Source: an uncultured Clostridia bacterium (GTDB taxonomy: Bacteria > Bacillota > Clostridia > Oscillospirales > Ruminococcaceae). Taken from it: a DNA stretch of 14,878 nt. The position numbers and the translations under genes are program-made. The notes under the pieces are model-generated. The model had not been told where the DNA came from. It worked only from the letters and a program-made list of their open reading frames with translations, and searched no databases. Below are positions 6,390 to 13,778 of this stretch, piece by piece (position 1 is the first letter of the stretch; each line of letters starts with the position of its first letter). The stretch covers positions 1 to 14,878 of the forward strand of contig CALLQM010000084.1 in assembly GCA_938014855.1 (NCBI GenBank), read 5' to 3'.

Positions 6390-7457
6390 ATGGAGATCAA
6401 CGTTACATTGACCAAAAATCCTAAGACAAAACCGACAGATGAATCCCAGCTGGGATTTGGTCGGATTTTTACGGATCATATGTTCCTAATGGATTATTGC
6501 GCAGACAAAGGCTGGCATGATCCGAGAATCGTACCCTATGGACCAATTCCGCTTGATCCGTCTGCGGCATGCTTCCACTATGCGCAGGAAATTTTCGAAG
6601 GAATGAAAGCTTATCGGACTGCAGAAGGAACGATTCAGTTATTCCGTCCGCAGGAAAACTTTAAGCGTCTGAACGCATCCTGTGAGCGTTTGGTGATTCC
6701 GAAGATGGATGAAAATCTGCTGATGGATTCGCTGAAAAAACTCATCAAAATCGATCAAGATTGGGTTCCGCACGAAAAGGACACCTCGCTGTATATTCGT
6801 CCGTTTATTATCTCGAATCAGACAGTTTTGGGAGTTCACCCTTCCACCACTTACATATACTGTGTGATTTTGTCGCCATCCGGTGCGTATTATAAAGGTG
6901 GTCTAAATCCCGTTAAAATTTACGTGGAAACCAAATATGTCCGCGCAGTCAAAGGCGGAATGGGCATGGTGAAAACAGGCGGAAACTATGCTGCATCGCT
7001 TGTAGCACAGGAAGAAGCGGCAAAAGAAGGCTATTCGCAGGTGCTTTGGTTGGACGGTGTTGAGCGCAAATATATTGAAGAAGTCGGCGCAATGAACGTG
7101 TTCTTTAAAATTGGCGACGAAATCGTAACTCCGGCACTTACCGGGAGTATTTTGCCCGGCATTACCAGAAAATCAGTGCTTGAAGTTCTTCGCTCTTGGG
7201 GCATGAACGTCAGTGAACGCCGTCTGTCGGTCGATGAGCTGATGCAGGCCGCGAAAGACGGCAGGCTGGAAGAAGCTTGGGGAACCGGCACCGCGGCGGT
7301 CATTTCACCGATTGGCGAACTAAAATGCAACGATACGGTTGCGGTTATTAACAATAATGAGATTGGACCGCTCAGCCAAAAACTGTACGATACCCTGACC
7401 GATTTACAATGGGGTCGCACGGAAGATAAATTTGGCTGGATTGAGCCATGCTGCTAA
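6390..7457 (+). CDS. ilvE: Branched-chain amino acid aminotransferase
   Basis: This 355-residue class IV (fold type IV) PLP enzyme exchanges the amino group between glutamate and the 2-oxo acids of valine, leucine and isoleucine. The PLP lysine is K195 in the context GMVKTGGNYAAS; other family segments are HYAQEIFEGMKAYR (63-76), the SLYIRPF strand (133-139), YIEEVGAMNVFF after the lysine, and the phosphate-binding TGSILPGITR region further on. Length fits the Bacillus YwaA/IlvK group (about 356). ATG 6390 was chosen: a GTG at 6378 in frame overlaps the likely ribosome binding site AGGAAG (6373-6378). It stands alone between its own promoter and a terminator, but next to gdhA, with which it shares glutamate as a substrate. 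Confidence 0.95.
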   Translation: MEINVTLTKNPKTKPTDESQLGFGRIFTDHMFLMDYCADKGWHDPRIVPYGPIPLDPSAACFHYAQEIFEGMKAYRTAEGTIQLFRPQENFKRLNASCERLVIPKMDENLLMDSLKKLIKIDQDWVPHEKDTSLYIRPFIISNQTVLGVHPSTTYIYCVILSPSGAYYKGGLNPVKIYVETKYVRAVKGGMGMVKTGGNYAASLVAQEEAAKEGYSQVLWLDGVERKYIEEVGAMNVFFKIGDEIVTPALTGSILPGITRKSVLEVLRSWGMNVSERRLSVDELMQAAKDGRLEEAWGTGTAAVISPIGELKCNDTVAVINNNEIGPLSQKLYDTLTDLQWGRTEDKFGWIEPCC

Positions 7458-7485
7458 TATCAAACACAGATCAAAAAAGATAGGG

Positions 7486-7517
7486 AAACGCCCCGCGCTG
7501 ACTGCACGGGGCGTTTT
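7486..7517 (+). terminator. Rho-independent terminator of ilvE
   Basis: AAACGCCCCG (7486-7495) pairs with CGGGGCGTTT (7507-7516), loop of 11 nt, ending TTTT (7514-7517). Only 33 bp separate it from the next gene, so yigZ may depend on read-through; I see no clear promoter in that space. Confidence 0.85.
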
Positions 7518-7550
7518 ACCCGATGCTTAAAAAATGGACAGGAGGCCGAC

Positions 7551-8177
7551 ATGAACGAATATCAGACCATTGCAGCAGATGCCAAAGCAGAATTTATTGA
7601 GCGGCGTTCGCGCTTTATCGGTGCAGTCCGTCCGGTGACGACGCAGGAGGAAGCACTTGCCTTTATCAATAAAAAAAAGGCGGAGCATTGGAATGCAACC
7701 CATAATGTATACGCTTTTATTTTGCGCGAGGGGCAGCTGAAACGGTATTCGGATGACGGTGAACCGCAGGGAACGGCGGGCGTTCCTGTTTTAGATGTGC
7801 TGCAGAAAGAGGGACTCGTGGATATTGCGGCGGTTGTCACGCGCTATTTTGGAGGCGTGCTGTTGGGTGCCGGCGGATTGGTGCGCGCTTATTCCCATGG
7901 AGTAAAGATTGCGGTCGATGCGGCAGAACGAATTACCATGAGCGAATGCAGTGAATTTGAACTGGATTTAGGATATGAACTGTATGGAAAAATCATGTAT
8001 ATGCTGCCACGCTATTTTGCAAAGACCACTTTTTCCGATTTTGGAGTGACGGTTCGGCTTCATATCCTGCTCAAAGACTGTTATGTGCAGGCATTTTTAA
8101 AAGAACTTGCAGATTTGACAGCGGCACAAGTTTGTCCCCAATTGTTGGATAAACGCTATGCCTGCATTCCGGAATAG
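7551..8177 (+). CDS. YigZ/IMPACT-family protein
   Basis: The 208-residue product belongs to the UPF0029/IMPACT family, whose bacterial members (YigZ, YvyE) have an RNase PH/S5-like fold; the bacterial role is not firmly established. Residues 15-125 carry the family core: ERRSRFIGAV (17-26), AEHWNATHNVYAF (44-56), YSDDGEPQGTAG (66-77) and VVTRYFGGVLLGAGGLVRAY (95-114). Residues about 135-208 form the small C-terminal DUF1949 ferredoxin-like domain. Length agrees with the family (about 205-215). The ATG follows AGGAGG (7540-7545) by 5 bases. A hairpin terminator follows. Confidence 0.93.
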   Translation: MNEYQTIAADAKAEFIERRSRFIGAVRPVTTQEEALAFINKKKAEHWNATHNVYAFILREGQLKRYSDDGEPQGTAGVPVLDVLQKEGLVDIAAVVTRYFGGVLLGAGGLVRAYSHGVKIAVDAAERITMSECSEFELDLGYELYGKIMYMLPRYFAKTTFSDFGVTVRLHILLKDCYVQAFLKELADLTAAQVCPQLLDKRYACIPE

Positions 8178-8200
8178 TAGAAAAAACGAGTCGAATACGG

Positions 8201-8250
8201 AAAAATCCTGTCTTTTGCAAGAAATTTCTGCAACAGGCAGGAATTTTTTT
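8201..8250 (+). terminator. Rho-independent terminator after yigZ
   Basis: TCCTG (8206-8210) pairs with CAGGA (8238-8242), flanked by A5 and T-rich sequence that can also pair, and inside it TTGCA (8215-8219) pairs with TGCAA (8229-8233). A run of seven T follows (8244-8250). The stem is imperfect but the T-tract is long. Confidence 0.7.
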
Positions 8251-8260
8251 ATTTGTAGAG

Positions 8261-8271
8261 TATAATATAAT
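8261..8271 (+). promoter_or_regulatory. Candidate -10 region of the dgt-dnaG-rpoD operon
   Basis: Two overlapping perfect TATAAT hexamers at 8261-8266 and 8266-8271, about 60 bp before dgt and directly after the yigZ terminator. No good -35 is visible at the right distance (the T-tract at 8244-8249 is the only candidate), so the promoter is tentative. Confidence 0.4.
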
Positions 8272-8331
8272 AGATATGTTGTGAAAAGCCCTTAGAATGG
8301 GCGTTTCCTCATAAATTAGGGAGGCTGCGTA

Positions 8332-9345
8332 ATGACCATCCGAGAGCAGACACAAAAAATCCAAAAAAATACACTTTCAAAATATGCCTGCCTTTCCCAA
8401 AATTCGCGCGGACGTGTAACAAAAATAGCCGAGTGTCCGATTCGAACTTCGTTTGCCCGTGACCGCGATCGAATCGTTCATTGCAACGCCTTTCGCAGAC
8501 TTATGCATAAAACCCAGGTATTCCTTTCGCCTGAGGGCGATCATTACCGCACACGTTTGACCCATACATTGGAAGTCAATCAAATCGCAAAAACGCTGGC
8601 GGTTGCTTTGCGCCTCAACGAGGAACTTGTGGAGGCAATCGCACTGGGGCATGATTTGGGGCATACTCCTTTTGGACATGCCGGTGAACGTGCACTCAAA
8701 GAAATCTGCCCCTATGGATTCAGCCATGCTGCGCAGAGCGTCCGTGTTGTGGAAGAAATTGAAAAAGACGGTGCCGGGCTTAATTTGACTTGGGAAGTGC
8801 GCAACGGCATTGCCTGCCACTCCTATTCCAATCCGTCCCCGGAAGGACGCGCCAAGACACTGGAGGGTCGATTGGTTTATTTTGCGGATAAAATCGCTTA
8901 TCTGAACCATGATATTGAGGATGCGATTCGTGCAAAAGTGCTGGGTGATGACGATATCCCTTGGACAATCAAATATCAGCTGGGGAGAACCAAATCACAG
9001 CGTATCACAGCGTTGATCGATTCCGTTATCCAAAATAGTGTGGATGACATCCAAATGGATAACAAAACAGCGAAAGTGTTTGCGGAGTTTAATTGTTTTA
9101 TGCACGATGCTGTGTATTTAAATCCTGTGGCAAAAAGTGAAGAAGGCAAGGCGCAGTCGGTTGTCACCAGCTTGTATGAATATTATGTCAAGCATCCCGA
9201 AAAACTGCCCGACGAATATTGCAGGATTTTACAAAAAACGGATGCACACCGCGCAGTCTGTGATTATATTTCCGGAATGTCGGATCGTTTTGCCGTAACA
9301 ACTTACGAAAATTTGTTTATTCCAAAATCTTGGGAGATAAAATAA
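8332..9345 (+). CDS. dgt: Deoxyguanosinetriphosphate triphosphohydrolase-like protein (HD domain)
   Basis: This 337-residue protein is in the Dgt family of HD-domain phosphohydrolases, which cleave dNTPs to deoxynucleoside and triphosphate. Nucleotide specificity and any allosteric activation cannot be told from sequence. Metal-binding residues are visible: H78 in RLTHTLEV, H107-D108 in ALGHDLGHTPFGHAGE, and D186 in YFADKIAYLNHDIEDA. The N-terminal FARDRDRIVHCNAFRRL segment (41-57) is the typical nucleotide-binding arginine-rich stretch. Length agrees with the short Firmicutes subgroup. The ATG follows AGGGAGG (8318-8324). Only 53 bp and no terminator separate it from dnaG, so it is likely the first gene of the primase/sigma operon. 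Confidence 0.92.
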   Translation: MTIREQTQKIQKNTLSKYACLSQNSRGRVTKIAECPIRTSFARDRDRIVHCNAFRRLMHKTQVFLSPEGDHYRTRLTHTLEVNQIAKTLAVALRLNEELVEAIALGHDLGHTPFGHAGERALKEICPYGFSHAAQSVRVVEEIEKDGAGLNLTWEVRNGIACHSYSNPSPEGRAKTLEGRLVYFADKIAYLNHDIEDAIRAKVLGDDDIPWTIKYQLGRTKSQRITALIDSVIQNSVDDIQMDNKTAKVFAEFNCFMHDAVYLNPVAKSEEGKAQSVVTSLYEYYVKHPEKLPDEYCRILQKTDAHRAVCDYISGMSDRFAVTTYENLFIPKSWEIK

Positions 9346-9398
9346 GATTAGATTTAATGATTTGTTAAGCGATACTGCTTACAGAAAGGAGGCGGCCT

Positions 9399-11177
9399 AT
9401 GATTTCTGATACGTTTTTGCAGGAATTAAAAAACAATAGTGAAATAGAGTCGGTGGTTTCCTCCTATGTCCACCTAAAAAAACATGGGCGAATCGAAAAG
9501 GGCCTTTGTCCTTTTCATTCCGAAAAATCACCGTCGTTTACCGTCTATCCGGAAAGCCAAAGCTTTTATTGTTTTGGATGCGGCGCGGGCGGCGATGTAA
9601 TTACGTTTATACGCCGAATTGAGAATCTTGAATACGTGGAGGCCGTCAAGTTCCTCGCTCAGCGGGCAGGAATGCCAATGCCGGAGGACACAAAAGATGA
9701 CGGCGTTTCCAAATTGAAAACTCGTATTTTGGAGATAAACCGCACACTGGCTCGTTTTTATCATGCGTGCCTAAGGCAGCCGATTGGAAAGACGGGGCTG
9801 GATTATCTGCACAACCGCGGTCTTCCAAACAAAACGATTGTCCGGTTTGGGCTGGGATTCGCTCCCGATTCGTGGGACTGCGCTTTACGGCATCTGCGTT
9901 CCAAAGGGTTCACCGAGGACGAGATGCTTGCCGCCGCCGTTGTTCAGCGAGGGCGTAAGGGCGGCTTGTATGATCAATTTCGCAACCGAGTCATGTTCCC
10001 AATTATAGACCTGCGCGGAAATGTAATTGGGTTTGGCGGCCGCATCATGGAGGATGGCCGAGGGCCGAAATACCTCAATTCATCGGATACACCGGTATTC
10101 AAAAAGAGCCGAAACTTGTTTGCGCTCAACTTTGCCAAAGCGACAAAGCGCAGTGGGCTGATCTTGTGTGAAGGATATATGGACGTCATCGCAATGCATC
10201 AAGCCGGATTTGACAATGCCGTTGCGACGCTGGGAACCGCACTCACAGCGGAACAGTCCCGCTTGATTGCGCAGTATACCGATCATGTGACACTTTCCTA
10301 CGATTCGGATGGACCGGGGCAGGCCGCTACCAGACGGGCGGTCGGACTGCTTTCAGAAGTTGGTGTCAAGATACGGGTGCTGACAATTGATGGCGCAAAA
10401 GACCCCGACGAATATATTAAAAAATTTGGAGCAGAACGATTTTCCATTTTGCTTGAAGGTGCTTCCAATGCTACCGAATATGCCATTTCCCGCATCAAGC
10501 ACAAATACGATGTGGAATCCGCGGATGGAAAAGTTGCGTTTCTGCGGGAGTTCGTTGCTTTGATGGCGCAGGTTCCGAATCCGGTCGAGCGTGACATTTA
10601 TCTTTCCAAGACCGCAGAGGAATTGGGTGTGGAAAAAGGAGCGGTGACCGCACAGCTGAAATACGAACTCAAACGCTCGGCAAAGCGTCAAAAACGCAAT
10701 CCGGCGGAACTGAAAGTATACAGTGAAGTGCGTGTGACGCCGCAAAAACAAGACATACAGCGGGCGCGCAACATTAAATATGCGCTTGCAGAAGATAAAT
10801 TAATTGCAATTTTGATGAAAAACGCAGATTATTTTGAACATGTCATAGAGCGCATCAAGCTTGAGGCTTTTGTAACCGATCGAAACCGCGAAATTGCGCG
10901 CGTTTTATTTGATCGATTGCAGAAAGATCAGTCGGTTGAACTGACGATGTTATCCTCGCAGCTTACCATTGAGCAGATGGGCGCGGTGACGGAACTGCTA
11001 AACTCCATTTCAGGCATCCTTTTCGACATATCCGATGTCGATTCATATATAGATACCATTCTCAGTTATCAGGACAAAAAAACGCAGGACGAGGTCGCAG
11101 AAATGTCGGATGATGACCTAAAGGCGTACATAGCCTCTCTTGCGTCCAAAAAAAACAATAAAATCAGGGGGATTTAA
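9399..11177 (+). CDS. dnaG: DNA primase
   Basis: DnaG makes the RNA primers for replication and contacts the replicative helicase through its C-terminus. The 592-residue protein has the CHC2 zinc-binding domain with C37, H40, C58 and C61 (CPFH...CFGCG), the RNA polymerase basic domain with RVMFPIIDLRGNVIGFGGR (197-215), and the TOPRIM centre with E258 in LCEGYMDVI and D302/D304 in SYDSDGPG. Residues from about 460 to the end form the helicase-binding domain, less conserved as usual. The ATG follows AAAGGAGG (9385-9392). The stop lies 4 bases before the rpoD start, and the rpoD ribosome binding site is inside the last dnaG codons. Confidence 0.97.
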   Translation: MISDTFLQELKNNSEIESVVSSYVHLKKHGRIEKGLCPFHSEKSPSFTVYPESQSFYCFGCGAGGDVITFIRRIENLEYVEAVKFLAQRAGMPMPEDTKDDGVSKLKTRILEINRTLARFYHACLRQPIGKTGLDYLHNRGLPNKTIVRFGLGFAPDSWDCALRHLRSKGFTEDEMLAAAVVQRGRKGGLYDQFRNRVMFPIIDLRGNVIGFGGRIMEDGRGPKYLNSSDTPVFKKSRNLFALNFAKATKRSGLILCEGYMDVIAMHQAGFDNAVATLGTALTAEQSRLIAQYTDHVTLSYDSDGPGQAATRRAVGLLSEVGVKIRVLTIDGAKDPDEYIKKFGAERFSILLEGASNATEYAISRIKHKYDVESADGKVAFLREFVALMAQVPNPVERDIYLSKTAEELGVEKGAVTAQLKYELKRSAKRQKRNPAELKVYSEVRVTPQKQDIQRARNIKYALAEDKLIAILMKNADYFEHVIERIKLEAFVTDRNREIARVLFDRLQKDQSVELTMLSSQLTIEQMGAVTELLNSISGILFDISDVDSYIDTILSYQDKKTQDEVAEMSDDDLKAYIASLASKKNNKIRGI

Positions 11178-11181
11178 AAGC

Positions 11182-12267
11182 ATGGGCGTACAGGACAAAA
11201 AGTCTGTATTAAAAGAATTGCTGGAAAAAGGCAAATCAAAAGGTAAACTGACCACAAAGGAAATCAGCGATGCCTTGGAAGAATTGGATTATGATGTGGA
11301 GCAGGTTGATAAGCTCTACGATCTGCTGGAAACCAATCATGTAGAAATTGTGGAGGATTTGGTTACTCCAGTTGAAGAAGATCTCAAAGATTCGGATAAG
11401 GAAGCCGAACTTGACGAATCTTTGGCTGCGGAAGGCATCAATATTGATGACCCGGTAAAGGTTTACCTGAAAGAAATCGGCCGAGTCTCTCTGCTGACTG
11501 CGGATGAAGAAATTGATCTAGCAATCCGCATGGTGGAAGGTGACGTGGAAGCACGCAAACGTCTTTCGGAAGCCAATCTGCGTTTGGTTGTCAGCATTGC
11601 CAAGCGTTATGTTGGGCGCGGAATGCAGTTTTTGGATTTGATTCAGGAAGGCAACTTGGGACTAATCAAAGCGGTTGAAAAATTTGACCATACCAAGGGA
11701 TTCAAGTTTTCCACATATGCTACTTGGTGGATTCGGCAGGCAATCACCCGTGCAATCGCTGACCAGGCAAGAACCATTCGTATTCCGGTTCATATGGTTG
11801 AAACCATTAATAAGGTCAAAAAAGTCAGTTCCCAGCTTCTTCATAAAAACGGTCATGAGCCGACCGCAGAAGAGATTGCTTTGGAACTCGATATGCCAAC
11901 CGATAAAGTGCGCGACATCATGAGGGTGGCACAGGAGCCGGTTTCGCTTGAAACTCCGATTGGTGAAGAAGAAGACAGCCATTTGGGCGATTTTATTCCG
12001 GATGATGACGCTCCGGCTCCGGCTGATGCTGCTTCCCATACACTGCTCAAGGAACAGCTTTCCGATGTACTGCAGACGTTGACCCCGCGTGAAGAAAAGG
12101 TACTCCGCCTGCGGTTTGGCCTGGAGGACGGCCGCAGCCGTACACTGGAAGAAGTGGGCAAAGAGTTTAATGTTACCCGTGAACGTATTCGTCAAATTGA
12201 AGCAAAAGCACTGCGGAAACTTCGTCATCCGTCCCGCAGCAAAAAATTAAAAGATTTTCTGGATTAA
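11182..12267 (+). CDS. rpoD: RNA polymerase primary sigma factor (SigA/RpoD)
   Basis: This is the vegetative sigma factor that directs RNA polymerase to -10/-35 promoters. The 361-residue protein has the parts in order: region 1.1 (about 1-58), region 1.2 (88-120), region 2 (128-200) with the -10 recognition helix FSTYATWWIRQAITRAI (176-192), region 3 (205-285), and region 4 with the -35 reading helix-turn-helix LEEVGKEFNVTRERIRQIE (322-340). Length is close to Bacillus SigA (371). The ATG at 11182 was chosen: AGGGGGA (11166-11172) lies 9 bases upstream, while a TTG at 11140 in frame falls inside dnaG without a suitable site. It is the third gene of the dgt-dnaG-rpoD operon and probably translationally linked to dnaG. 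Confidence 0.97.
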   Translation: MGVQDKKSVLKELLEKGKSKGKLTTKEISDALEELDYDVEQVDKLYDLLETNHVEIVEDLVTPVEEDLKDSDKEAELDESLAAEGINIDDPVKVYLKEIGRVSLLTADEEIDLAIRMVEGDVEARKRLSEANLRLVVSIAKRYVGRGMQFLDLIQEGNLGLIKAVEKFDHTKGFKFSTYATWWIRQAITRAIADQARTIRIPVHMVETINKVKKVSSQLLHKNGHEPTAEEIALELDMPTDKVRDIMRVAQEPVSLETPIGEEEDSHLGDFIPDDDAPAPADAASHTLLKEQLSDVLQTLTPREEKVLRLRFGLEDGRSRTLEEVGKEFNVTRERIRQIEAKALRKLRHPSRSKKLKDFLD

Positions 12268-12271
12268 TGCA

Positions 12272-12300
12272 AAAATGGGCGGCAGAATGCCGCCCATTTT
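12272..12300 (+). terminator. Rho-independent terminator of the dgt-dnaG-rpoD operon
   Basis: A perfect 13-bp stem, AAAATGGGCGGCA (12272-12284) and TGCCGCCCATTTT (12288-12300), with a 3-nt loop (GAA), beginning 5 bp after the rpoD stop and continuing into T-rich sequence. Confidence 0.9.
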
Positions 12301-12311
12301 ATTGGTTTTAC

Positions 12312-12340
12312 TTGACAAAAAGCAAATTTTGCAATATACT
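12312..12340 (+). promoter_or_regulatory. SigA-type promoter of the rrf2 unit
   Basis: Consensus TTGACA (12312-12317), 17-bp spacer, TATACT (12335-12340). It is among the strongest promoters in the window and its -10 lies inside an inverted repeat (see operator entry). Confidence 0.85.
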
Positions 12341-12366
12341 CTTAAGTATATTTAATTGGTATACTT
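12333..12366 (+). promoter_or_regulatory. Candidate operator of the Rrf2 regulator
   Basis: Two overlapping dyads share a half-site. The first is AATATACT (12333-12340), CTTA, AGTATATT (12345-12352), perfect 8-bp arms covering the -10. The second is AAGTATA (12344-12350), 9 bases, TATACTT (12360-12366). A repressor bound here would block the promoter, so autorepression by the Rrf2 protein encoded 22 bases downstream is likely. AT-rich dyads of this size are known for Rrf2 proteins such as CymR and IscR, but this exact sequence I cannot match to a described site. Confidence 0.6.
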
Positions 12367-12387
12367 TCCGTAAAAGGAGTTCCTGAT

Positions 12388-12789
12388 ATGCATATTACAT
12401 TGGAAGCCGATTATGCTGTACGCATTGTAGACTGTCTTGCCAAACATAAAGTCCGTATGGATGCGAAAAGCATAGCCGCGTGTACAGGTGTAACACTGCG
12501 GTTTTCCCTAAAAATCCTGCGCAAACTGGTTGCGGAGGGAGTTGTGTGTTCGTTTAAGGGGACGCAAGGCGGTTATGAGCTGGCCAAGCCTGCCAATGAG
12601 ATCGCTTTGGGTGAAGTGATTGAGATTGTCGAGGGACCCGTTACGATCAGCCGGTGTGTGGGAGCATCTCCTGATGAGTACCAGTGCACTCGTGTGGAAA
12701 AAACGGAAGAATGTAGATACTGCCGTACTTATGAAGAAATTGCAAAAATGGTTCGAGAAAAACTCTATTCCGTTCATTTTGGTGAATAA
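12388..12789 (+). CDS. Rrf2-family transcriptional regulator
   Basis: This 133-residue protein belongs to the Rrf2 family (IscR, NsrR, CymR, RsrR), dimeric winged-helix regulators that often sense Fe-S status, nitric oxide or redox state. The N-terminal helix-turn-helix covers about residues 8-60 (DYAVRIVDCLA; SIAACTGVTLRFSLKILRKL), followed by the wing with GTQGGYELAKP (58-68), the most typical family motif. The C-terminal part carries C90, C100, C109 and C112, spaced C-x9-C-x8-C-x2-C. Classical IscR has three cysteines with about C-x5-C-x5-C spacing, so a cluster or zinc is possible but the pattern is not the standard one. The ATG follows AAAGGAG by 9 bases. The stop overlaps the next start by one base, and a likely operator lies in its promoter. 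Confidence 0.9.
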   Translation: MHITLEADYAVRIVDCLAKHKVRMDAKSIAACTGVTLRFSLKILRKLVAEGVVCSFKGTQGGYELAKPANEIALGEVIEIVEGPVTISRCVGASPDEYQCTRVEKTEECRYCRTYEEIAKMVREKLYSVHFGE

Positions 12790-13067
12790 TGATGAATGCA
12801 GACATGTTAGGAATCGGAATTGGGTTGACAACTGCGGTGCTGGACGCACTGCTCATGTTGACAGGTATGCGCAGAGCCGCGCGAAATACGCAGAAAGCAT
12901 CCGCAATCGTGACCACGACGCTGGTTGCTCGCTACCTTCTTTTGGCGGCTGTTTTAGTTGTTGCATTGACCATAGGACGTGAACGTGTCAATGCGGTTTG
13001 GATCATTATCCCTTTGATTGTTCAAAAAGCCATTCTGTTGGTGCTATCCGTTCGGATGAAACCATAA
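12789..13067 (+). CDS. Small membrane protein, possibly AtpI-like (ATP synthase subunit I)
   Basis: The 92-residue product has three hydrophobic segments (about 6-26, 43-62 and 69-88) joined by a basic loop MRRAARNTQK and ends in a short basic tail RMKP. The order of a glycine-patterned first segment (GIGIGL), a basic loop, and two further helices resembles the second half of AtpI/ATP synthase subunit I proteins, but similarity is weak and no ATP synthase genes are nearby. Its ATG (12789-12791) uses the last A of the rrf2 stop codon, which indicates translational coupling; a second ATG follows directly. It is therefore expressed with, and probably controlled by, the Rrf2 regulator. A function in response to that signal is an inference; I do not recognise the family with confidence. 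Confidence 0.6.
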   Translation: MMNADMLGIGIGLTTAVLDALLMLTGMRRAARNTQKASAIVTTTLVARYLLLAAVLVVALTIGRERVNAVWIIIPLIVQKAILLVLSVRMKP

Positions 13068-13083
13068 ATAGAAATGAAAATAG

Positions 13084-13118
13084 AATGCGGCAGTACCAAA
13101 TAACGGTACTGCCGCATT
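13084..13118. terminator. Bidirectional terminator between the rrf2 unit and the XRE gene
   Basis: A perfect 14-bp stem, arms 13084-13097 and 13105-13118 (AATGCGGCAGTACC and its complement), 7-nt loop. It sits between two converging genes, 16 bp after one stop and 2 bp from the other. The T-tracts on both sides are short, which weakens it as a terminator. Confidence 0.75.
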
Positions 13119-13120
13119 GT

Positions 13121-13705
13121 TTATAGTAGCTGATAGAGTAATTTATCACGGGTGCTATACCATAACAGCATGCCATGACCGCGTTTCTGAATTCTTGCCT
13201 GCAAATTCCATTCCGGATATTGCTTTATGATTTGTATTTTGTCACCGGTAGCAAATGCTACAAATGAGATATATACGTCTTTTTGCATTGGATGATCGCT
13301 TGTGATAAACCAATCATCCTCCACTTGTTCAATCGTCAGCTTTTGCTCTTCCGTCGCTTTTTGCGGCGTGAGTGCTTCTAATTTGCGCCCACAGCAAGAG
13401 ACAGATGCGTTCCCCGTACAAACGGAGAGATTGCCGCACACAGGGCAGACGTAGTAGCTTGATTTTTTCATATTTCCTCCTACAAAGCGGTTTTCGGATA
13501 AATCACCGCTCAACATTTGTTCAATGTTAATACCGAGGAGATCGGATAGCTCCGCAAGCAGGGAGACATCCGGACAGCCAAGCCCGCGTTCCCACTTGGA
13601 GATGGCTTTGTCGCTGATATTCAGTTTGTCAGCCAATTGTTTTTGCGTCATGTACTGTTCTTGGCGCAGTGAACGAATCAGCTGTCCGACTTTTTTGCAA
13701 TCCAT
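13121..13705 (-). CDS. XRE-family regulator with zinc ribbon and degenerate superoxide-reductase-like domain
   Basis: The 194-residue protein has an N-terminal XRE helix-turn-helix (about 3-62; MTQKQLADKLNISDKAISKW), a small Cys motif with C87, C90, C104 and C105 (CPVCG...CCG), and a C-terminal domain resembling the desulfoferrodoxin/superoxide reductase fold (about 125-183; DDWFITSDHPM, YISFVAF, QARIQKRGHG). I recall a clostridial family with this layout in which the last part reads HPMxxxHYISF and ends CNRHGLF. Here H138 of HPM remains, but the HYI histidine is V144, and the C-terminal Cys and His are S184 and D187. Iron binding is therefore unlikely. The start at 13705 was chosen by AGAGGTGA (13718-13711) five bases upstream; an open frame continues to 13825 but has no suitable site. 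A promoter lies just upstream. Ligand and targets are unknown. Confidence 0.8.
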   Translation of the reverse strand: MDCKKVGQLIRSLRQEQYMTQKQLADKLNISDKAISKWERGLGCPDVSLLAELSDLLGINIEQMLSGDLSENRFVGGNMKKSSYYVCPVCGNLSVCTGNASVSCCGRKLEALTPQKATEEQKLTIEQVEDDWFITSDHPMQKDVYISFVAFATGDKIQIIKQYPEWNLQARIQKRGHGMLLWYSTRDKLLYQLL

Positions 13706-13725
13706 TTTGATCACCTCTGCGTAAT

Positions 13726-13754
13726 AGTGTAGCGGATTCGCGAATAGAATACAA
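13726..13754 (-). promoter_or_regulatory. Promoter of the XRE gene with a palindrome in the spacer
   Basis: On the minus strand TTGTAT (13754-13749), 17-bp spacer, TACACT (13731-13726). The spacer contains the perfect 10-bp palindrome ATTCGCGAAT (13736-13745), a plausible binding site for the XRE protein itself. Confidence 0.6.
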
Positions 13755-13778
13755 GAAACGCTCCGTAGAGTTACAAGG

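Noticed and set aside
9366..9381. Small inverted repeat TAAGC/GCTTA between dgt and dnaG
   Set aside because: Five-base arms and no T-tract; too weak to be a terminator or to call an operator.
11140..11181. Earlier TTG start for rpoD
   Set aside because: It lies in the dnaG coding sequence with no ribosome binding site, whereas the ATG at 11182 has one at the right distance and matches the family N-terminus.
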